A stretch of 64,000 bases of DNA from Rhodococcus sp. BP22 (GTDB lineage: Bacteria > Actinomycetota > Actinomycetes > Mycobacteriales > Mycobacteriaceae). Positions 54,866-64,000 of this stretch are shown here, in pieces (within the stretch, counting starts at the first letter, position 1; each line of letters starts with the position of its first letter). Made by a program: the position numbers and the translations under genes. The notes under the pieces are model-generated. The model was not told the origin of the DNA. It saw nothing but the letters and a program-made list of their open reading frames with translations, and did not search any database. Where the stretch lies: the NCBI RefSeq assembly GCF_014281965.1, contig NZ_JACFTB010000005.1, positions 62,001-126,000 of the forward strand, in the 5' to 3' direction.

Positions 54866-55246
54866 CTAGCTGGCGTTTACTGTTTCGTATGCTTCGACGA
54901 TGTCGGCGGGAATGCGTCCGCGGTCGTTGATCTCATAGCCGCTGTCCGATGCCCACTGGCGAATAGCGCGGGTTTGAGCAGGGTCACGTTTGGTCGTAGG
55001 CGCCGATGAAGATGCGGCCTTCGGGGCGACGCCGGCTGATGCTACTTTGCGCTTGCGGCCGCCGACGCGGGTTGCGTGTCCGACGTACAGTTCGAGACGC
55101 TTGCGGAATTCGTTGGCGTTCTTAATTTTCAGGTCGATGACGTAGTCGACGCCGTCGAGGGAGAACTCGATCGATTCGCCTTCGCCTTCGTTGATTGCTG
55201 TGCCGTCGATGTCGTCGACCAATTCATAGATTACTTGCTTCGCCAC
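54866..55246 (-). CDS. lsr2: Nucleoid-associated protein Lsr2
   Basis: A 126-residue Lsr2: N-terminal oligomerisation domain (MAKQVIYELVDDIDGTAINE with VDYVIDLKIKNA), a basic linker, and the C-terminal AT-hook-like domain REIRQWA-type helix followed by DRGRIPADIVEAYE, with the RGR minor-groove clamp. It bridges AT-rich DNA and silences xenogeneic genes. The intergenic region upstream (55247-55471) is AT-rich for this genome, consistent with autoregulation. Confidence 0.95.
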   Translation of the reverse strand: MAKQVIYELVDDIDGTAINEGEGESIEFSLDGVDYVIDLKIKNANEFRKRLELYVGHATRVGGRKRKVASAGVAPKAASSSAPTTKRDPAQTRAIRQWASDSGYEINDRGRIPADIVEAYETVNAS

Positions 55247-55471
55247 GGTGCGAGATCCCTTCGAGGTGTGTATTCCTCCCGAGAGTAGCGAATAAATGCG
55301 CGTGGTGCGAAAACTGAGAATGGACCGATATGCCCGTTTCCGCCGGCGTAAAAGAGTGGATGGTGTTCAATCGTTAAGTATCGAGCTATTCCCCAGTGTA
55401 TTCACTAGTTAGAATTACCAGAGTTGCTGATTAATTGTTGTTGTGGCCCACAGAAATACGCACACGTGGGC

Positions 55472-56370
<899 letters not shown>

Positions 56371-56964
56371 TCATTGCTCCGATCGGGCACGAAGGTGTGC
56401 GCGCTCACCTTGCTGGCCGAAGAGAATGATCAGCTCGGCGGATGCGTCGTCCGCGGTGGAGAACCAGTGCGGGACATGGGTATCGAATTCGGCTGCTTCA
56501 CCGGGGCTGAGTATCAGATCTTGGTCGCCGAGAACGAGTCGGACCCGTCCGTTGAGTATGTACAGCCATTCGTACCCTTCGTGGGAGGAAGGTATCGGCG
56601 TATCGCCGAACCGTGCCGCCGGGATGATGAGCTTGTGTGCCTGTACTCCGCCGGCGCGACGAGTGAGCGGTAGCCATGTCATCCCGTAACGGGTCACTGG
56701 CTGCAGGTGAACCCGCGGGTCGCCCGTCAACGGGCCGCCGATCAGTTCGTCGACCTGCATCCGGTACGTCCTCGCCAGCGCGAGTAGTTGCTCGAGGGTG
56801 GGTTGGCGCTGCCCTGACTCCAGCCGAGAGAGCGTGCTCTCGGAGATCCCGGTGGCCGCGGAGAGGTCGGCGAGTGTGGTCTCTCGTTGTTTGCGCAGGA
56901 CCCGTAGCCGGGGCCCGACTGCGCTGATGGTCTGCTCCAAGTAGGTACTCATGTCGGAGTTCAT
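56371..56964 (-). CDS. XRE-family regulator with C-terminal cupin
   Basis: A 197-residue regulator: helix-turn-helix at about 15-70 (LRKQRETTLADLSAATGISE, then SRLESGQRQPTLEQLLALA) and a cupin_2 sensor domain at about 110-190 (PSSHEGYEWLYILNGRVRLV, then HVPHWFST). Such regulators respond to small molecules or metals. It is divergent from the flavoprotein reductase at 57031 across 67 bases and probably controls it. The start could also be ATG 56952. Confidence 0.88.
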   Translation of the reverse strand: MNSDMSTYLEQTISAVGPRLRVLRKQRETTLADLSAATGISESTLSRLESGQRQPTLEQLLALARTYRMQVDELIGGPLTGDPRVHLQPVTRYGMTWLPLTRRAGGVQAHKLIIPAARFGDTPIPSSHEGYEWLYILNGRVRLVLGDQDLILSPGEAAEFDTHVPHWFSTADDASAELIILFGQQGERAHLRARSEQ

Positions 56965-57030
56965 GCCTCCATCTTGACAGATCAGCAAGAGAACTTGTCA
57001 CCGAGGATGTGGGCAGTTCATATTTGCACA

Positions 57031-58107
57031 ATGAACGGACAAGGCATGAACAATCGATCCCGTACCTGGGATGTTGCAGTGATCGGTGGTGGTGCTGCCG
57101 GATTGAGCGCAGCGGTGACACTGGCGCGTTCCCGACGCTCGGTGATCGTCATCGATGCCGGACGCCCTCGCAATGCGCCCGCCGCGGGAGTGCACAATTA
57201 CCTGACTCGGGACGGCATTTCCGCGACTGAGTTGACAGCTGTCGGTCGAGACGAGCTTTCGTCCTACGGCGGCACGGTGATTTCCGGAAGTGCTGTTGCT
57301 GCCCAGCGCACCGAGACTGGCTTCACAGTCGATCTGGCCGACGGGCAGAAGGTGCGCGCCCGGAAGCTTTTGGTCGCCACCGGACTCACCGACACACTCC
57401 CCGACATCACTGGTCTGCGTGAGCGGTGGGGCCGTGATGTGCTGCACTGCCCGTACTGCCATGGATGGGAAGTGCGGGACCAGGCCATCGGGGTCCTCGG
57501 CATCGGGCCGGGCGTCGTGCATCAGGCTTTGATGTTCCGTCAGCTCAGTGACGATGTCACCTTGTTTTTGCACACAGCTCCGGAACCGACCGAGGAGCAG
57601 TGGGAAGTGCTCGCCGCCCGCGGAATCTCGGTGATCGACGGCCAGGTCACCGATGTGCTCGTCGACGATGATCGCATGACGGGTGTGAGGTTGGGGTCGG
57701 GCGACACGCTCGCCTGTCAAGCATTAGTTGTTGCGCCGCTGTTCTCCGCGCACTCCGAGGTGCTCGAGTCACTAGGGCTGCATCCGACCGAACAGCGGGT
57801 GGGCGAGGCGCTGCTCGGCTCCGTGTTCGCCGCGGATTCGAGCGGAGCTACGCAGGTGCCCGGCGTATGGGTCGCCGGGAATGTCACCGATATGTATGCC
57901 GGAGTGATCAATTCGGCAGCGGCAGGATTCACCGCAGCGGCGGCGATCAATGCGAGCCTCCTCGACGAGGACGTGCGACGCGTCGTCGCCGAGAGGCGAA
58001 CTGCCCCGACGGCACCTGATGTGTTCTCCGCCGCGGCAGAAGCGGAAGTGTGCGAACGAGTTCTGGGCGCCCGACGTCATGGATTTTCCACCGAATCGAA
58101 GGTATGA
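57031..58107 (+). CDS. Thioredoxin reductase-like FAD oxidoreductase with CPYC motif
   Basis: About 358 residues. FAD-binding VAVIGGGAAGLSAAVTLA, the redox motif CPYC in LHCPYCHGWEV (instead of the usual CATC), NAD(P)-binding GVLGIGPGVVHQA, and the C-terminal FAD motif PGVWVAGNVTDMYAGV. A short extension with a conserved Cys (EVCERVLG) follows. The substrate may be a low-molecular-weight disulfide or another thiol. ATG 57046 is an alternative start. The next gene overlaps by 4 bases (ATGA). Confidence 0.9.
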   Translation: MNGQGMNNRSRTWDVAVIGGGAAGLSAAVTLARSRRSVIVIDAGRPRNAPAAGVHNYLTRDGISATELTAVGRDELSSYGGTVISGSAVAAQRTETGFTVDLADGQKVRARKLLVATGLTDTLPDITGLRERWGRDVLHCPYCHGWEVRDQAIGVLGIGPGVVHQALMFRQLSDDVTLFLHTAPEPTEEQWEVLAARGISVIDGQVTDVLVDDDRMTGVRLGSGDTLACQALVVAPLFSAHSEVLESLGLHPTEQRVGEALLGSVFAADSSGATQVPGVWVAGNVTDMYAGVINSAAAGFTAAAAINASLLDEDVRRVVAERRTAPTAPDVFSAAAEAEVCERVLGARRHGFSTESKV

Positions 58108-58766
58108 CAGTGACGACACATGAAGATGGCTCTACCGTCCCGCGCCCCGCGTCCGAGTCTTTTTGGGAACCGCACTACCAGAAGCATATTCGACCATGGA
58201 GCGGTCTACCCAATGCAGTGCTCGCCGATATCACTGCCGACCTGACTCCGGGGTCGGTATTGGATATCGGTTGCGGCGAAGGCGGGGACGCACTCTGGCT
58301 CGCAAGCAGGGGATGGAAGGTCACAGCGGTCGATGTTTCTGCCACTGTCCTCGAACGCGCCCGCGCCCAAGCCGCTGAACGGGGCCTCGCTGCCAACGTG
58401 AATTTCGAGAAATGCGACGTATCGCAGTCCCTGCCAAACGGATCGTTCGATCTGGTGTCCGCACAGTACTTCCACACCCCGATCGACATCCCCCGGGAAC
58501 AGGTCCTCCGCAGAGCAGCAGTGAGCGTCGCAATGCAGGGTGTGCTTCTGATCGTCGATCATGCCTCGACGGCCCCCTGGTCCTGGAACCAAGACCCCGA
58601 CGTTCGGTTCCCGACACCACAGGACACCCTGGAAAAGCTCGGCCTCGACGAGAACCACTGGCAACCGATACGCGTCGAAGCAGCGCAGCGAACCGCGTCG
58701 GGACCTGACGGGCAGAGAGCCACGGTGACCGACAACGTCATCGCGCTCCGCCGCGCAGATCACTAG
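58104..58766 (+). CDS. TehB-like SAM methyltransferase
   Basis: A 220-residue methyltransferase with motif I SVLDIGCGEGGDALWLASRG and AVDVSATVLERARAQA. It overlaps the reductase gene by 4 bases, so the two are coupled. The family includes tellurite/selenite and thiol methyltransferases; the substrate is unknown. With the XRE-cupin regulator it forms a three-gene unit often seen in actinobacteria. Confidence 0.88.
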   Translation: MTVTTHEDGSTVPRPASESFWEPHYQKHIRPWSGLPNAVLADITADLTPGSVLDIGCGEGGDALWLASRGWKVTAVDVSATVLERARAQAAERGLAANVNFEKCDVSQSLPNGSFDLVSAQYFHTPIDIPREQVLRRAAVSVAMQGVLLIVDHASTAPWSWNQDPDVRFPTPQDTLEKLGLDENHWQPIRVEAAQRTASGPDGQRATVTDNVIALRRADH

Positions 58767-58775
58767 CTGTAGTGC

Positions 58776-58829
58776 CTGCGTCCTAGGACGCAGACGGGGG
58801 CGGCCAGGATGAACCTGGCCGCCCCCGTC
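58776..58829. terminator. Terminator: palindrome plus strong hairpin
   Basis: An 18-bp palindrome (CTGCGTCCTAGGACGCAG, 58776-58793) is directly followed by a perfect 16-bp stem with loop ATGAA (58793-58829). It lies between convergent genes and should stop both. Confidence 0.88.
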
Positions 58830-58836
58830 GGTTGGA

Positions 58837-59247
58837 TCAGGAGTTCTTGCCGCCGAGAGCGGAGATCGCTGCCTGCAGCTTGGTCGTCGCTTCCTGTGCG
58901 ACGGAGGACAGTTCGGCTTCGCCGGTGACCTCGACCATGATGGCAGGGTTCATTGCCTCGACGAGGAACGATCCTGCGGTGTTGGTGTCGGCGCGGACGA
59001 GGACGTTGCAGGGGAGCAGCAGTCCGATCTGGGGCATGACGCCGACCGCGCGGTGGGCGAGGTTCGGGTTACAGGCGCCGAGGATCAGGTACTGCTCCAT
59101 GTCCTCGCCGAGCTTGGCTTTCAGGGTGGCCTGCATATCGATTTCGGTGAGGACGCCGAAGCCTTGCGCGGAAAGTGCCTCTTTGGTTTTTGCGACGGCG
59201 GTGTCGAAGTCGGTATCGGTCAATGTGGTCGATAGTGCAATGTTCAT
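58837..59247 (-). CDS. DUF302 domain protein
   Basis: A 136-residue cytosolic protein of the DUF302 family: ALSTTLTDTDFDTAVAKTKE, GFGVLTEIDMQATLKAKLG, LGACNPNLAHRAVGVMPQIG and LPCNVLVR. Two conserved Cys (ACNP, PCNV) are present. The function of the family is unknown, though members are found with metal or sulfur stress genes. It is last in the MMPL-DUF2892-DUF302 operon. Confidence 0.88.
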   Translation of the reverse strand: MNIALSTTLTDTDFDTAVAKTKEALSAQGFGVLTEIDMQATLKAKLGEDMEQYLILGACNPNLAHRAVGVMPQIGLLLPCNVLVRADTNTAGSFLVEAMNPAIMVEVTGEAELSSVAQEATTKLQAAISALGGKNS

Positions 59248-59287
59248 AAGTGGTTCCTTTCGGTTGTGAGCTGCCCTTGTAAAAGGA

Positions 59288-59518
59288 CTACCCGTTTCGA
59301 GCGTTACGAAGACTGGGCACGCCGGCTTTGGAGAGAAGCAGGCTTGCCGGGCACCATCCGACTGCAGCGTAGAGGCCCAGGTTTGCTGCGGCGAAGGCGC
59401 TCAGGAACCGCCAGCGTGGGGAGCTGGTTTCGCCGAGGACCAGACCGGTGGTGACAACGGCGGCCGCGAGGGCGGGAACGGTGCGTTCGATGGGCCAGCC
59501 CGAGAACTTGTCGATCAT
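59288..59518 (-). CDS. DUF2892 (YgaP-type membrane domain) protein
   Basis: A 76-residue membrane protein with two helices (RTVPALAAAVVTTGLVLG, LSAFAAANLGLYAAVGW) and a conserved Cys in GWCPASLLLSKAG. DUF2892 is the membrane half of rhodanese-type sulfurtransferases such as YgaP; here it stands alone. The ATG at 59518 follows GGAGAG. It lies between the MMPL and DUF302 genes in one operon. Confidence 0.85.
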   Translation of the reverse strand: MIDKFSGWPIERTVPALAAAVVTTGLVLGETSSPRWRFLSAFAAANLGLYAAVGWCPASLLLSKAGVPSLRNARNG

Positions 59519-59547
59519 TTTTCTCTCCGATCTTCTGTACAAAAATG

Positions 59548-61707
59548 TCAGTGGGAAAAGCTGATGGACGGCAGAACCTTGCGGAGCCATGCCGGTGACC
59601 ACCAGGCCGCGTGGCCGGTCAGGCGCAGCATCACCGGGAGCAGGATGAGCCTGATCAGCACTGCGTCGAGTAGGACTGCGACGCCGAGAATGATGCCCAT
59701 TTCTTTCGGTGGCAGCGGGTCGGAGAGCGCGAAGGTGAAGAACACCGCGACCATGACCGCTGCTGCCGCGAGGATGACGCGACCGGAGTGGGCGAGGCCG
59801 TCGACCTGGGCGATCTTTGCGTCACCGGACTTCTCGTAGTGCTCCTTCGCGGTGGCGAGGAGGAAGACGGTGTAATCCATGGCGATGGCGAAGATCATCG
59901 CGAAGAAGAACACCGGTCCCCAGCCGTCGAGGAAGCCCTGTGGGGTGAAGCCGAGCAGGGATGCGCCGTGGCCGTCCTGGAAGATCAGCTTCGCGACACC
60001 GAATGCGGCGGCGGTGGACAGCAAGCTGACGACGGTACCGAGCACCGCGATCAACGGAGCTTGCAGTGCGACGAGCAGCAGAATGAAGCCGAGGACGAGG
60101 ATGATGCCGATCACCAGCGGCAGGTAGTCGTTCAGGGCCTGCTGCAGGTCCAGGTTCTCTGCCGGTGCGCCGCCGACCAGTGCGGACTCCGGAAGCTCGG
60201 CGCGGAGGTCGGTGAGGATGGTGCCCATCGCTTCATCCGAAGGATCGACCGTCGGAAGTGCTTGTAGCAGTGAGTATCCTGATCCGTCCATGGCGGTTTG
60301 GGGTGGGGTGACCATGGCGATTCCGTCGACGCCTGCTGCCGCTGTTGCGGTCTGCTGGGCATCGGCGTCGGCGACGACTATCTGTAGTGCGCCGGGTGCT
60401 CCGTCGCCGAACTGTGCCTGGACCAGTTCGTAGCCTTGGCGGACGGGTGCGTCCTCGGGGACGACGGCGATGGACGGCATCGCAACCTTGAGCCCCAGGA
60501 CTGGCAATGCGAGTGCGATCAAGATGCCGACGGAGACGACTGCGAACGGCCAGGGGTGCTTGTGGAGCAGTTCGCCCCAGGCCGCGAACTTCGGCGAGCG
60601 GTGCGTTTGGCGTTTGGCGTAGGGCAGTGAAGCGGCATTGACCTTGTTGCCGAGTGCGCCGAGCGTCGCCGGCAGCAATGTCAGGGTGGCGACGAGGACG
60701 AAGAACACTGCGAGCATGATTCCGACGGCCATCGTCCGCACCGCGGGGGCAGGGACGAGTAGGACTGCGCTCAGGCTGACCAGCACGGTCAGGCCGGAGA
60801 GCACCACGGCTTTACCGGCGGTGTCCATGGTTTCGGCGACCGCTGCCCGCGGATCGGACTTGCGTAGGGCGTCACGGAACCGGGCGACGATGAAGAGGGC
60901 GTAGTCGATTCCGAGGGCGAGGGCGAACATCATTGCGAAGTTCATCGCCCACACCGAGATCGGTGTGACCTGGTTCAGCAGGACGAGGCCACCTGCGGAG
61001 GCGACGAGTCCGGCGACGGTCAGCAGCAACGGTAGGCCAGCGGCGACGAGGGAGCCGAACGCGAGCACCATGATCGCCAAAGTGACTGGCCAGGAGATCA
61101 ATTCGGCCTGGATCATCGCGTCGTGGTTGGCTTTGTTGAAGTCCGACCACAGTGCGGATGATCCGGTGGGGTAGACCTCGATGCCGTCACCGGATAGTGC
61201 GGTCAGGTCGCCTTTGATGTCGTCGACGGCTTTGACCATGTCGTCGGTGCTGGCATTGGCGCCTGCGATGACGATGCCGGTGTGCTGGTCGGGGCTGATC
61301 GTCATGCCTGGTTGTGGGGCGATGATCTCGCCGAACCGTGCGTCGCCGTCGAAGACTCCGGTTACCGCGGCGAGTGTCTGCTGCACTGCGGGGTCGTCGA
61401 TCGTTGCGGTGTCGGAATGCACCACGACCTGCACTGCAGCCGAGGAGTTCCCGCCGAAGTGTTCTTGCGCTAGCTCGCGGACCTGGACGGACTCGGAGCC
61501 GTTGGCCTGCCATCCCGCTCCGGCGAGCGAGGTGAAGACAGACGGCGCGGCGGACCCGAGGGCGACGAGAGCGATGAGCCAGACTCCGAACACCCACTTG
61601 CGACGGGTGACCATGGTGCTGCCCAGTCGGCCGAGTATGCCGGGCTTTCGGTGCTGTTGTTTTTCCGATTCACGACGTGAATCTGGAACGGTGTCCGACT
61701 CGGACAT
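59548..61707 (-). CDS. MMPL-family (RND) transporter
   Basis: A 719-residue RND transporter of the MmpL type with twelve helices and two periplasmic loops. The proton-relay motifs are GIDYALFIVARFRD in the first half and AMDYTVFLLATAKEHY in the second. MMPL proteins export lipids, siderophores or other compounds. It is first in an operon with DUF2892 and DUF302. Two palindromes (61781-61798 and 61802-61817) plus a degenerate one (61719-61735) in its promoter match CsoR-family operators, so the repressor at 56005 is the candidate regulator. Confidence 0.92.
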   Translation of the reverse strand: MSESDTVPDSRRESEKQQHRKPGILGRLGSTMVTRRKWVFGVWLIALVALGSAAPSVFTSLAGAGWQANGSESVQVRELAQEHFGGNSSAAVQVVVHSDTATIDDPAVQQTLAAVTGVFDGDARFGEIIAPQPGMTISPDQHTGIVIAGANASTDDMVKAVDDIKGDLTALSGDGIEVYPTGSSALWSDFNKANHDAMIQAELISWPVTLAIMVLAFGSLVAAGLPLLLTVAGLVASAGGLVLLNQVTPISVWAMNFAMMFALALGIDYALFIVARFRDALRKSDPRAAVAETMDTAGKAVVLSGLTVLVSLSAVLLVPAPAVRTMAVGIMLAVFFVLVATLTLLPATLGALGNKVNAASLPYAKRQTHRSPKFAAWGELLHKHPWPFAVVSVGILIALALPVLGLKVAMPSIAVVPEDAPVRQGYELVQAQFGDGAPGALQIVVADADAQQTATAAAGVDGIAMVTPPQTAMDGSGYSLLQALPTVDPSDEAMGTILTDLRAELPESALVGGAPAENLDLQQALNDYLPLVIGIILVLGFILLLVALQAPLIAVLGTVVSLLSTAAAFGVAKLIFQDGHGASLLGFTPQGFLDGWGPVFFFAMIFAIAMDYTVFLLATAKEHYEKSGDAKIAQVDGLAHSGRVILAAAAVMVAVFFTFALSDPLPPKEMGIILGVAVLLDAVLIRLILLPVMLRLTGHAAWWSPAWLRKVLPSISFSH

Positions 61708-61718
61708 CAGCTACTCCT

Positions 61719-61735
61719 ATACGGGTGGGGGGTAT
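61719..61735. promoter_or_regulatory. Degenerate CsoR-type site near the MMPL start
   Basis: ATACGGGTGGGGGGTAT has ATAC/GTAT ends and a G-rich centre, 12 bases before the MMPL start. Confidence 0.4.
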
Positions 61736-61780
61736 GCGACCAGCAGTTGTCAGCGGTGGCTCTGTTGCTCCACTGTCGCA

Positions 61781-61798
61781 CATACCGAGGGGGGTATG
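61781..61798. promoter_or_regulatory. CsoR-type operator 1 of the MMPL operon
   Basis: CATACC-N6-GGTATG, perfect 6-bp arms, 74 bases before the MMPL start. Confidence 0.68.
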
Positions 61799-61801
61799 CA
61801 A

Positions 61802-61817
61802 GTACCCCCGGGGGTAC
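61802..61817. promoter_or_regulatory. CsoR-type operator 2 of the MMPL operon
   Basis: GTACCCCCGGGGGTAC, a perfect 16-bp palindrome just beyond operator 1. It has the G/C tract typical of the family. Confidence 0.72.
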
Positions 61818-61829
61818 CCCGCCTGTGAG

Positions 61830-62846
61830 CTAGCCTACGGCACCCCGCACAGCGGACCGTCCGGAGACGAAGGCAGCGTCGATCTCTTCGAGCGGATGAG
61901 GCATTCCGACGGCCGTAGCCAGTGGTTGCGCCGCCGGTGTGCGCTGCAAGAACTCCACCGCCTCGACGAGGTCGGCCGGTGCGTAGTTGTGGCTTCCGGC
62001 GATGGTGACGAGGTTCCGCACAAGATGTTCAGGATCGAATTCGACCGCTGAACTGGGGAACACCGATCCCACCAGTGCGATCCGACCACCCAGATCCACT
62101 ACGTCGAGTGCAGCGGCGACGGAGGACGAGTTCCCGGACAGTTCGAAGATCGCATCGGCTCCGCGGGCCACGTCGGCCAGCTCTTCCGGCGCGCACACCG
62201 CTCTCGCCCCGATGGCCGACGCCGATGCTCGACGGGCCGGGTCCGGATCGCAGGCCACCACCGATGCGGCCCCGCGGTCGAGGGCGTAGGCCACTGCTGT
62301 GAGCCCGAGCATGCCGCATCCGAGGACCACGACGGCGTCACCTGCGGTGAGCCCGATTCGACGTGCCGCGCAGACGACGGTGGCGGTGGCGCACCCCGCG
62401 GGGGCGAGGAGCGTCGCGGGCAGATCTTCCGGTACGACGACGGCGCGCGTCCCGGCCAGGAGGTGTATGTGAGTTGCGAAGCCGCCGTTGAGAGTCCACC
62501 GGTCGCTGATCGCTGTGTGTCCGTACTTGCGGAGGTCGACGCATTTCTGCGGTACCCCGCGCACGCATCTCCTGCAGGTGCCGCAGGCTGTACCGACAGT
62601 CCACACCACTCGATCTCCGACGGCGACGGTCGCGTCCGCGCCGATGCTGACCACGCGCCCGACGCTTTCGTGCCCGAGGACGGTGGGGACCGGTGTACTG
62701 CGATGCCCGGCGACCGTGTGCAGGTCGCTTCCGCACACCGTGGACAGTTCGATCTCGACGAGAACTTCTCCATCGGCCAACTCCGGGAACGGCACCTGCT
62801 GAAGGGAGAACGACGTCCCCGACCACACGGCCGCGAGGGCGGTCAT
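61830..62846 (-). CDS. Phosphonate-associated zinc alcohol dehydrogenase (HpnZ-like)
   Basis: A 338-residue medium-chain dehydrogenase. The catalytic zinc ligand Cys38 is in VCGSDLH with GHES after it, and the structural zinc site has four Cys in CGTCRRCVRGVPQKC. The Rossmann motif is VVLGCGMLGLTAVAYAL. It closely fits the alcohol dehydrogenases found with phosphonate catabolism genes (TIGR03366, from memory). Its ATG overlaps the phnE stop by 4 bases. The probable substrate is a hydroxyalkyl phosphonate or aldehyde of phosphonate degradation; this is inference. Confidence 0.87.
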   Translation of the reverse strand: MTALAAVWSGTSFSLQQVPFPELADGEVLVEIELSTVCGSDLHTVAGHRSTPVPTVLGHESVGRVVSIGADATVAVGDRVVWTVGTACGTCRRCVRGVPQKCVDLRKYGHTAISDRWTLNGGFATHIHLLAGTRAVVVPEDLPATLLAPAGCATATVVCAARRIGLTAGDAVVVLGCGMLGLTAVAYALDRGAASVVACDPDPARRASASAIGARAVCAPEELADVARGADAIFELSGNSSSVAAALDVVDLGGRIALVGSVFPSSAVEFDPEHLVRNLVTIAGSHNYAPADLVEAVEFLQRTPAAQPLATAVGMPHPLEEIDAAFVSGRSAVRGAVG

Positions 62847-63664
62847 GCCCCGAGGCGCTTGCGCACTGCACCGCTGAGCAGGTCGACGGCGACGACGAGC
62901 ACCAGAACCATCAGGATGTAGGTCATCATCTCGTCGAAACGGAACAGTGAGATCGACTGGTTGATGAGGAATCCGATACCGCCGGCGCCGACCAGTCCGA
63001 GAACGAGCGAGGACCGGACGTTGACGTCGAGCCGGTAGAGCAACAGCCCGACGAACTGCGGAACGACCGTCGGTAGGACTACATGTGCCGCTACCTGCGT
63101 GCTCGACGCTCCGGCGACGCGTAGTGCGTCGATGGGCCCCTGGTCGATCTCTTCCATCGCTTCGGACCAGAGCTTGGCCATCACTCCGGTGTTGTGCAGG
63201 ATGATCGCCAGCACGCCGGCGAATGGTCCGAGCCCGACGGCGGTGACGAAGATGAGCGCGAACACGATGTCGGGAACCGCGCGCAGGAACGACATGACGG
63301 CCCGAGCAGCCTGATATACGAACGGGTTTCGGTTCGTCGACCGTGATCCGAGTACGGCGAACAGGATCGAGAACGGGATGGAGAACGTCGTGCCGACGAG
63401 TCCGATCGCCAGCGTGACCAGGCATGCCTCGATACCCGGTTGCACAACGGTCGTCCACGAAAAGTCCGGTGGGAATGCAGAGCCGAGGAACGAGGCGATG
63501 CCCTGCCACCCGCTGATGAGAGCGGTGGCGGACACATCGGTTTCCTCCACCGCCCAGATGTGTACCGCGATCAAGCCGAGGACGAGGGCTGCGCCCCCGA
63601 TCAGGCCCATTCGGCGACGCGGGTGAGGCGGGACCTCGAGGCGTCGGACTTCGAGAGTGGTCAT
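62843..63664 (-). CDS. phnE: Phosphonate-type ABC transporter permease PhnE
   Basis: A 273-residue permease with about six helices. The EAA loop region is in [20 protein letters not shown], followed by [15 protein letters not shown], the usual PhnE signature. It forms the membrane channel for phosphonate or phosphite uptake. It overlaps the dehydrogenase gene (4 bases) and the phnC gene (4 bases), so all three are translationally coupled. Confidence 0.9.
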   Translation of the reverse strand: MTTLEVRRLEVPPHPRRRMGLIGGAALVLGLIAVHIWAVEETDVSATALISGWQGIASFLGSAFPPDFSWTTVVQPGIEACLVTLAIGLVGTTFSIPFSILFAVLGSRSTNRNPFVYQAARAVMSFLRAVPDIVFALIFVTAVGLGPFAGVLAIILHNTGVMAKLWSEAMEEIDQGPIDALRVAGASSTQVAAHVVLPTVVPQFVGLLLYRLDVNVRSSLVLGLVGAGGIGFLINQSISLFRFDEMMTYILMVLVLVVAVDLLSGAVRKRLGA

Positions 63665-64000
63665 CGGTCGGCTCTCTCGGAGGGGCTGTAAAGCGCGGAA
63701 ACGGTGTCGTCGTCCAGGTCGTAGGCCCTGCAGGAGAAGGAGATTCGGCCCTGATCGAGCCCGACGATGCGATGGCAGTGCCGTCGCGCAAGATCTGGTT
63801 GATGCAGTACCGCGGCGACGGCGATGCCGTCGGAGGCCAAGGACTGCAGCAACGTCATGACCTGTTCGGCCGAGGCGGGGTCGAGGGCCGAGACGGGCTC
63901 GTCGGCGAGGAGGACAGGTGCTCGTTGGCAGAGTGCGCGGGCAATGGCGACGCGTTGTTGTTGGCCGCCGGAGAGTCGGTCGGCGCGGTCGTGTGCTCGG
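63661..64000 (-). CDS. phnC: Phosphonate-type ABC transporter ATPase PhnC, C-terminal part (cut by window edge)
   Basis: The last 113 residues of an ABC ATPase are in the window. The signature [15 protein letters not shown], Walker [14 protein letters not shown] and the H-loop [12 protein letters not shown] are all present. The N-terminal Walker A part lies outside the window. It drives import through PhnE. The binding protein PhnD is presumably further upstream. Confidence 0.9.
   Translation of the reverse strand, partial: RAHDRADRLSGGQQQRVAIARALCQRAPVLLADEPVSALDPASAEQVMTLLQSLASDGIAVAAVLHQPDLARRHCHRIVGLDQGRISFSCRAYDLDDDTVSALYSPSERADR

Overview
This is a 64-kb stretch of chromosome from a high-GC, mycolic-acid-producing actinobacterium, most likely a Rhodococcus or close relative. 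The evidence is an AftD arabinofuranosyltransferase, a DUF3068 PorA-family protein, a FadE5-FadA2-FabG4-HtdX lipid module, a fused HadA/HadB mycolate dehydratase, Lsr2, and a bifunctional dCTP deaminase. Gene order in two long blocks follows what I remember of the Mycobacterium tuberculosis Rv0224c-Rv0245 and Rv0535-Rv0541 neighbourhoods. Those comparisons come from memory, not from a search.

Layout. Bases 1-11.5 kb hold cell-envelope genes: a methyltransferase cut by the left edge, a GT4 glycosyltransferase, a large membrane protein, a MOP-type flippase, a DUF3068 protein, an acyltransferase, AftD and a small DUF2613 protein. Bases 11.5-24.5 kb hold a universal stress protein, LpqI-type GH3, a TetR regulator, HtdX-FabG4 and the divergent FadA2, then a VanW protein, an SGNH hydrolase, a flavin reductase, FadE5 and a methyltransferase. 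A CTTACT-N4-AGTAAG type palindrome recurs in front of several of these genes. Bases 24.5-33.7 kb hold a secreted DUF4185 protein (candidate endo-D-arabinanase), a tiny membrane protein, a DUF2064-GT2-epimerase-MTA phosphorylase operon, a membrane protein, and a lipoprotein/cytochrome b-molybdopterin oxidoreductase/methyltransferase operon. Bases 34-41.6 kb are catabolic and secreted functions: a sulfurtransferase preceded by a perfect 18-bp inverted repeat, a GMC oxidoreductase plus aldehyde dehydrogenase with a divergent PucR-type regulator, a lipase and a GH16 glucanase.

Bases 41.7-55.3 kb hold tRNA-Gly(CCC), two tandem GAF-GGDEF-EAL proteins (one apparently starting at CTG), Dcd, a CYTH-CHAD protein, two related DUF7159-like proteins, fused HadA/HadB, a TspO-like protein, a GAF-ANTAR regulator, a gene-poor segment with a frameshifted Clp-N relic, a 3-hydroxyacyl-CoA dehydrogenase and Lsr2. 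Bases 55.4-61.8 kb look like a stress or thiol module: a CsoR-family repressor lacking the copper-binding His, an XRE-cupin regulator, a CPYC flavoprotein reductase, a TehB-like methyltransferase, and a DUF302/DUF2892/MMPL operon whose promoter carries the same kind of G/C-tract palindrome as the csoR-family gene. Bases 61.8-64 kb are the end of a phosphonate-type ABC transporter operon (phnC, phnE and a phosphonate-associated alcohol dehydrogenase), cut by the right edge.

How the genes work together. The left half is dominated by arabinogalactan/mycolate envelope construction and associated acyl metabolism. The middle is redox and carbon catabolism plus c-di-GMP signalling. The right end is stress defence and phosphonate uptake. 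No CRISPR array, insertion sequence, prophage or origin was seen. Many genes overlap by 4 bases (ATGA/GTGA), so translational coupling is common.
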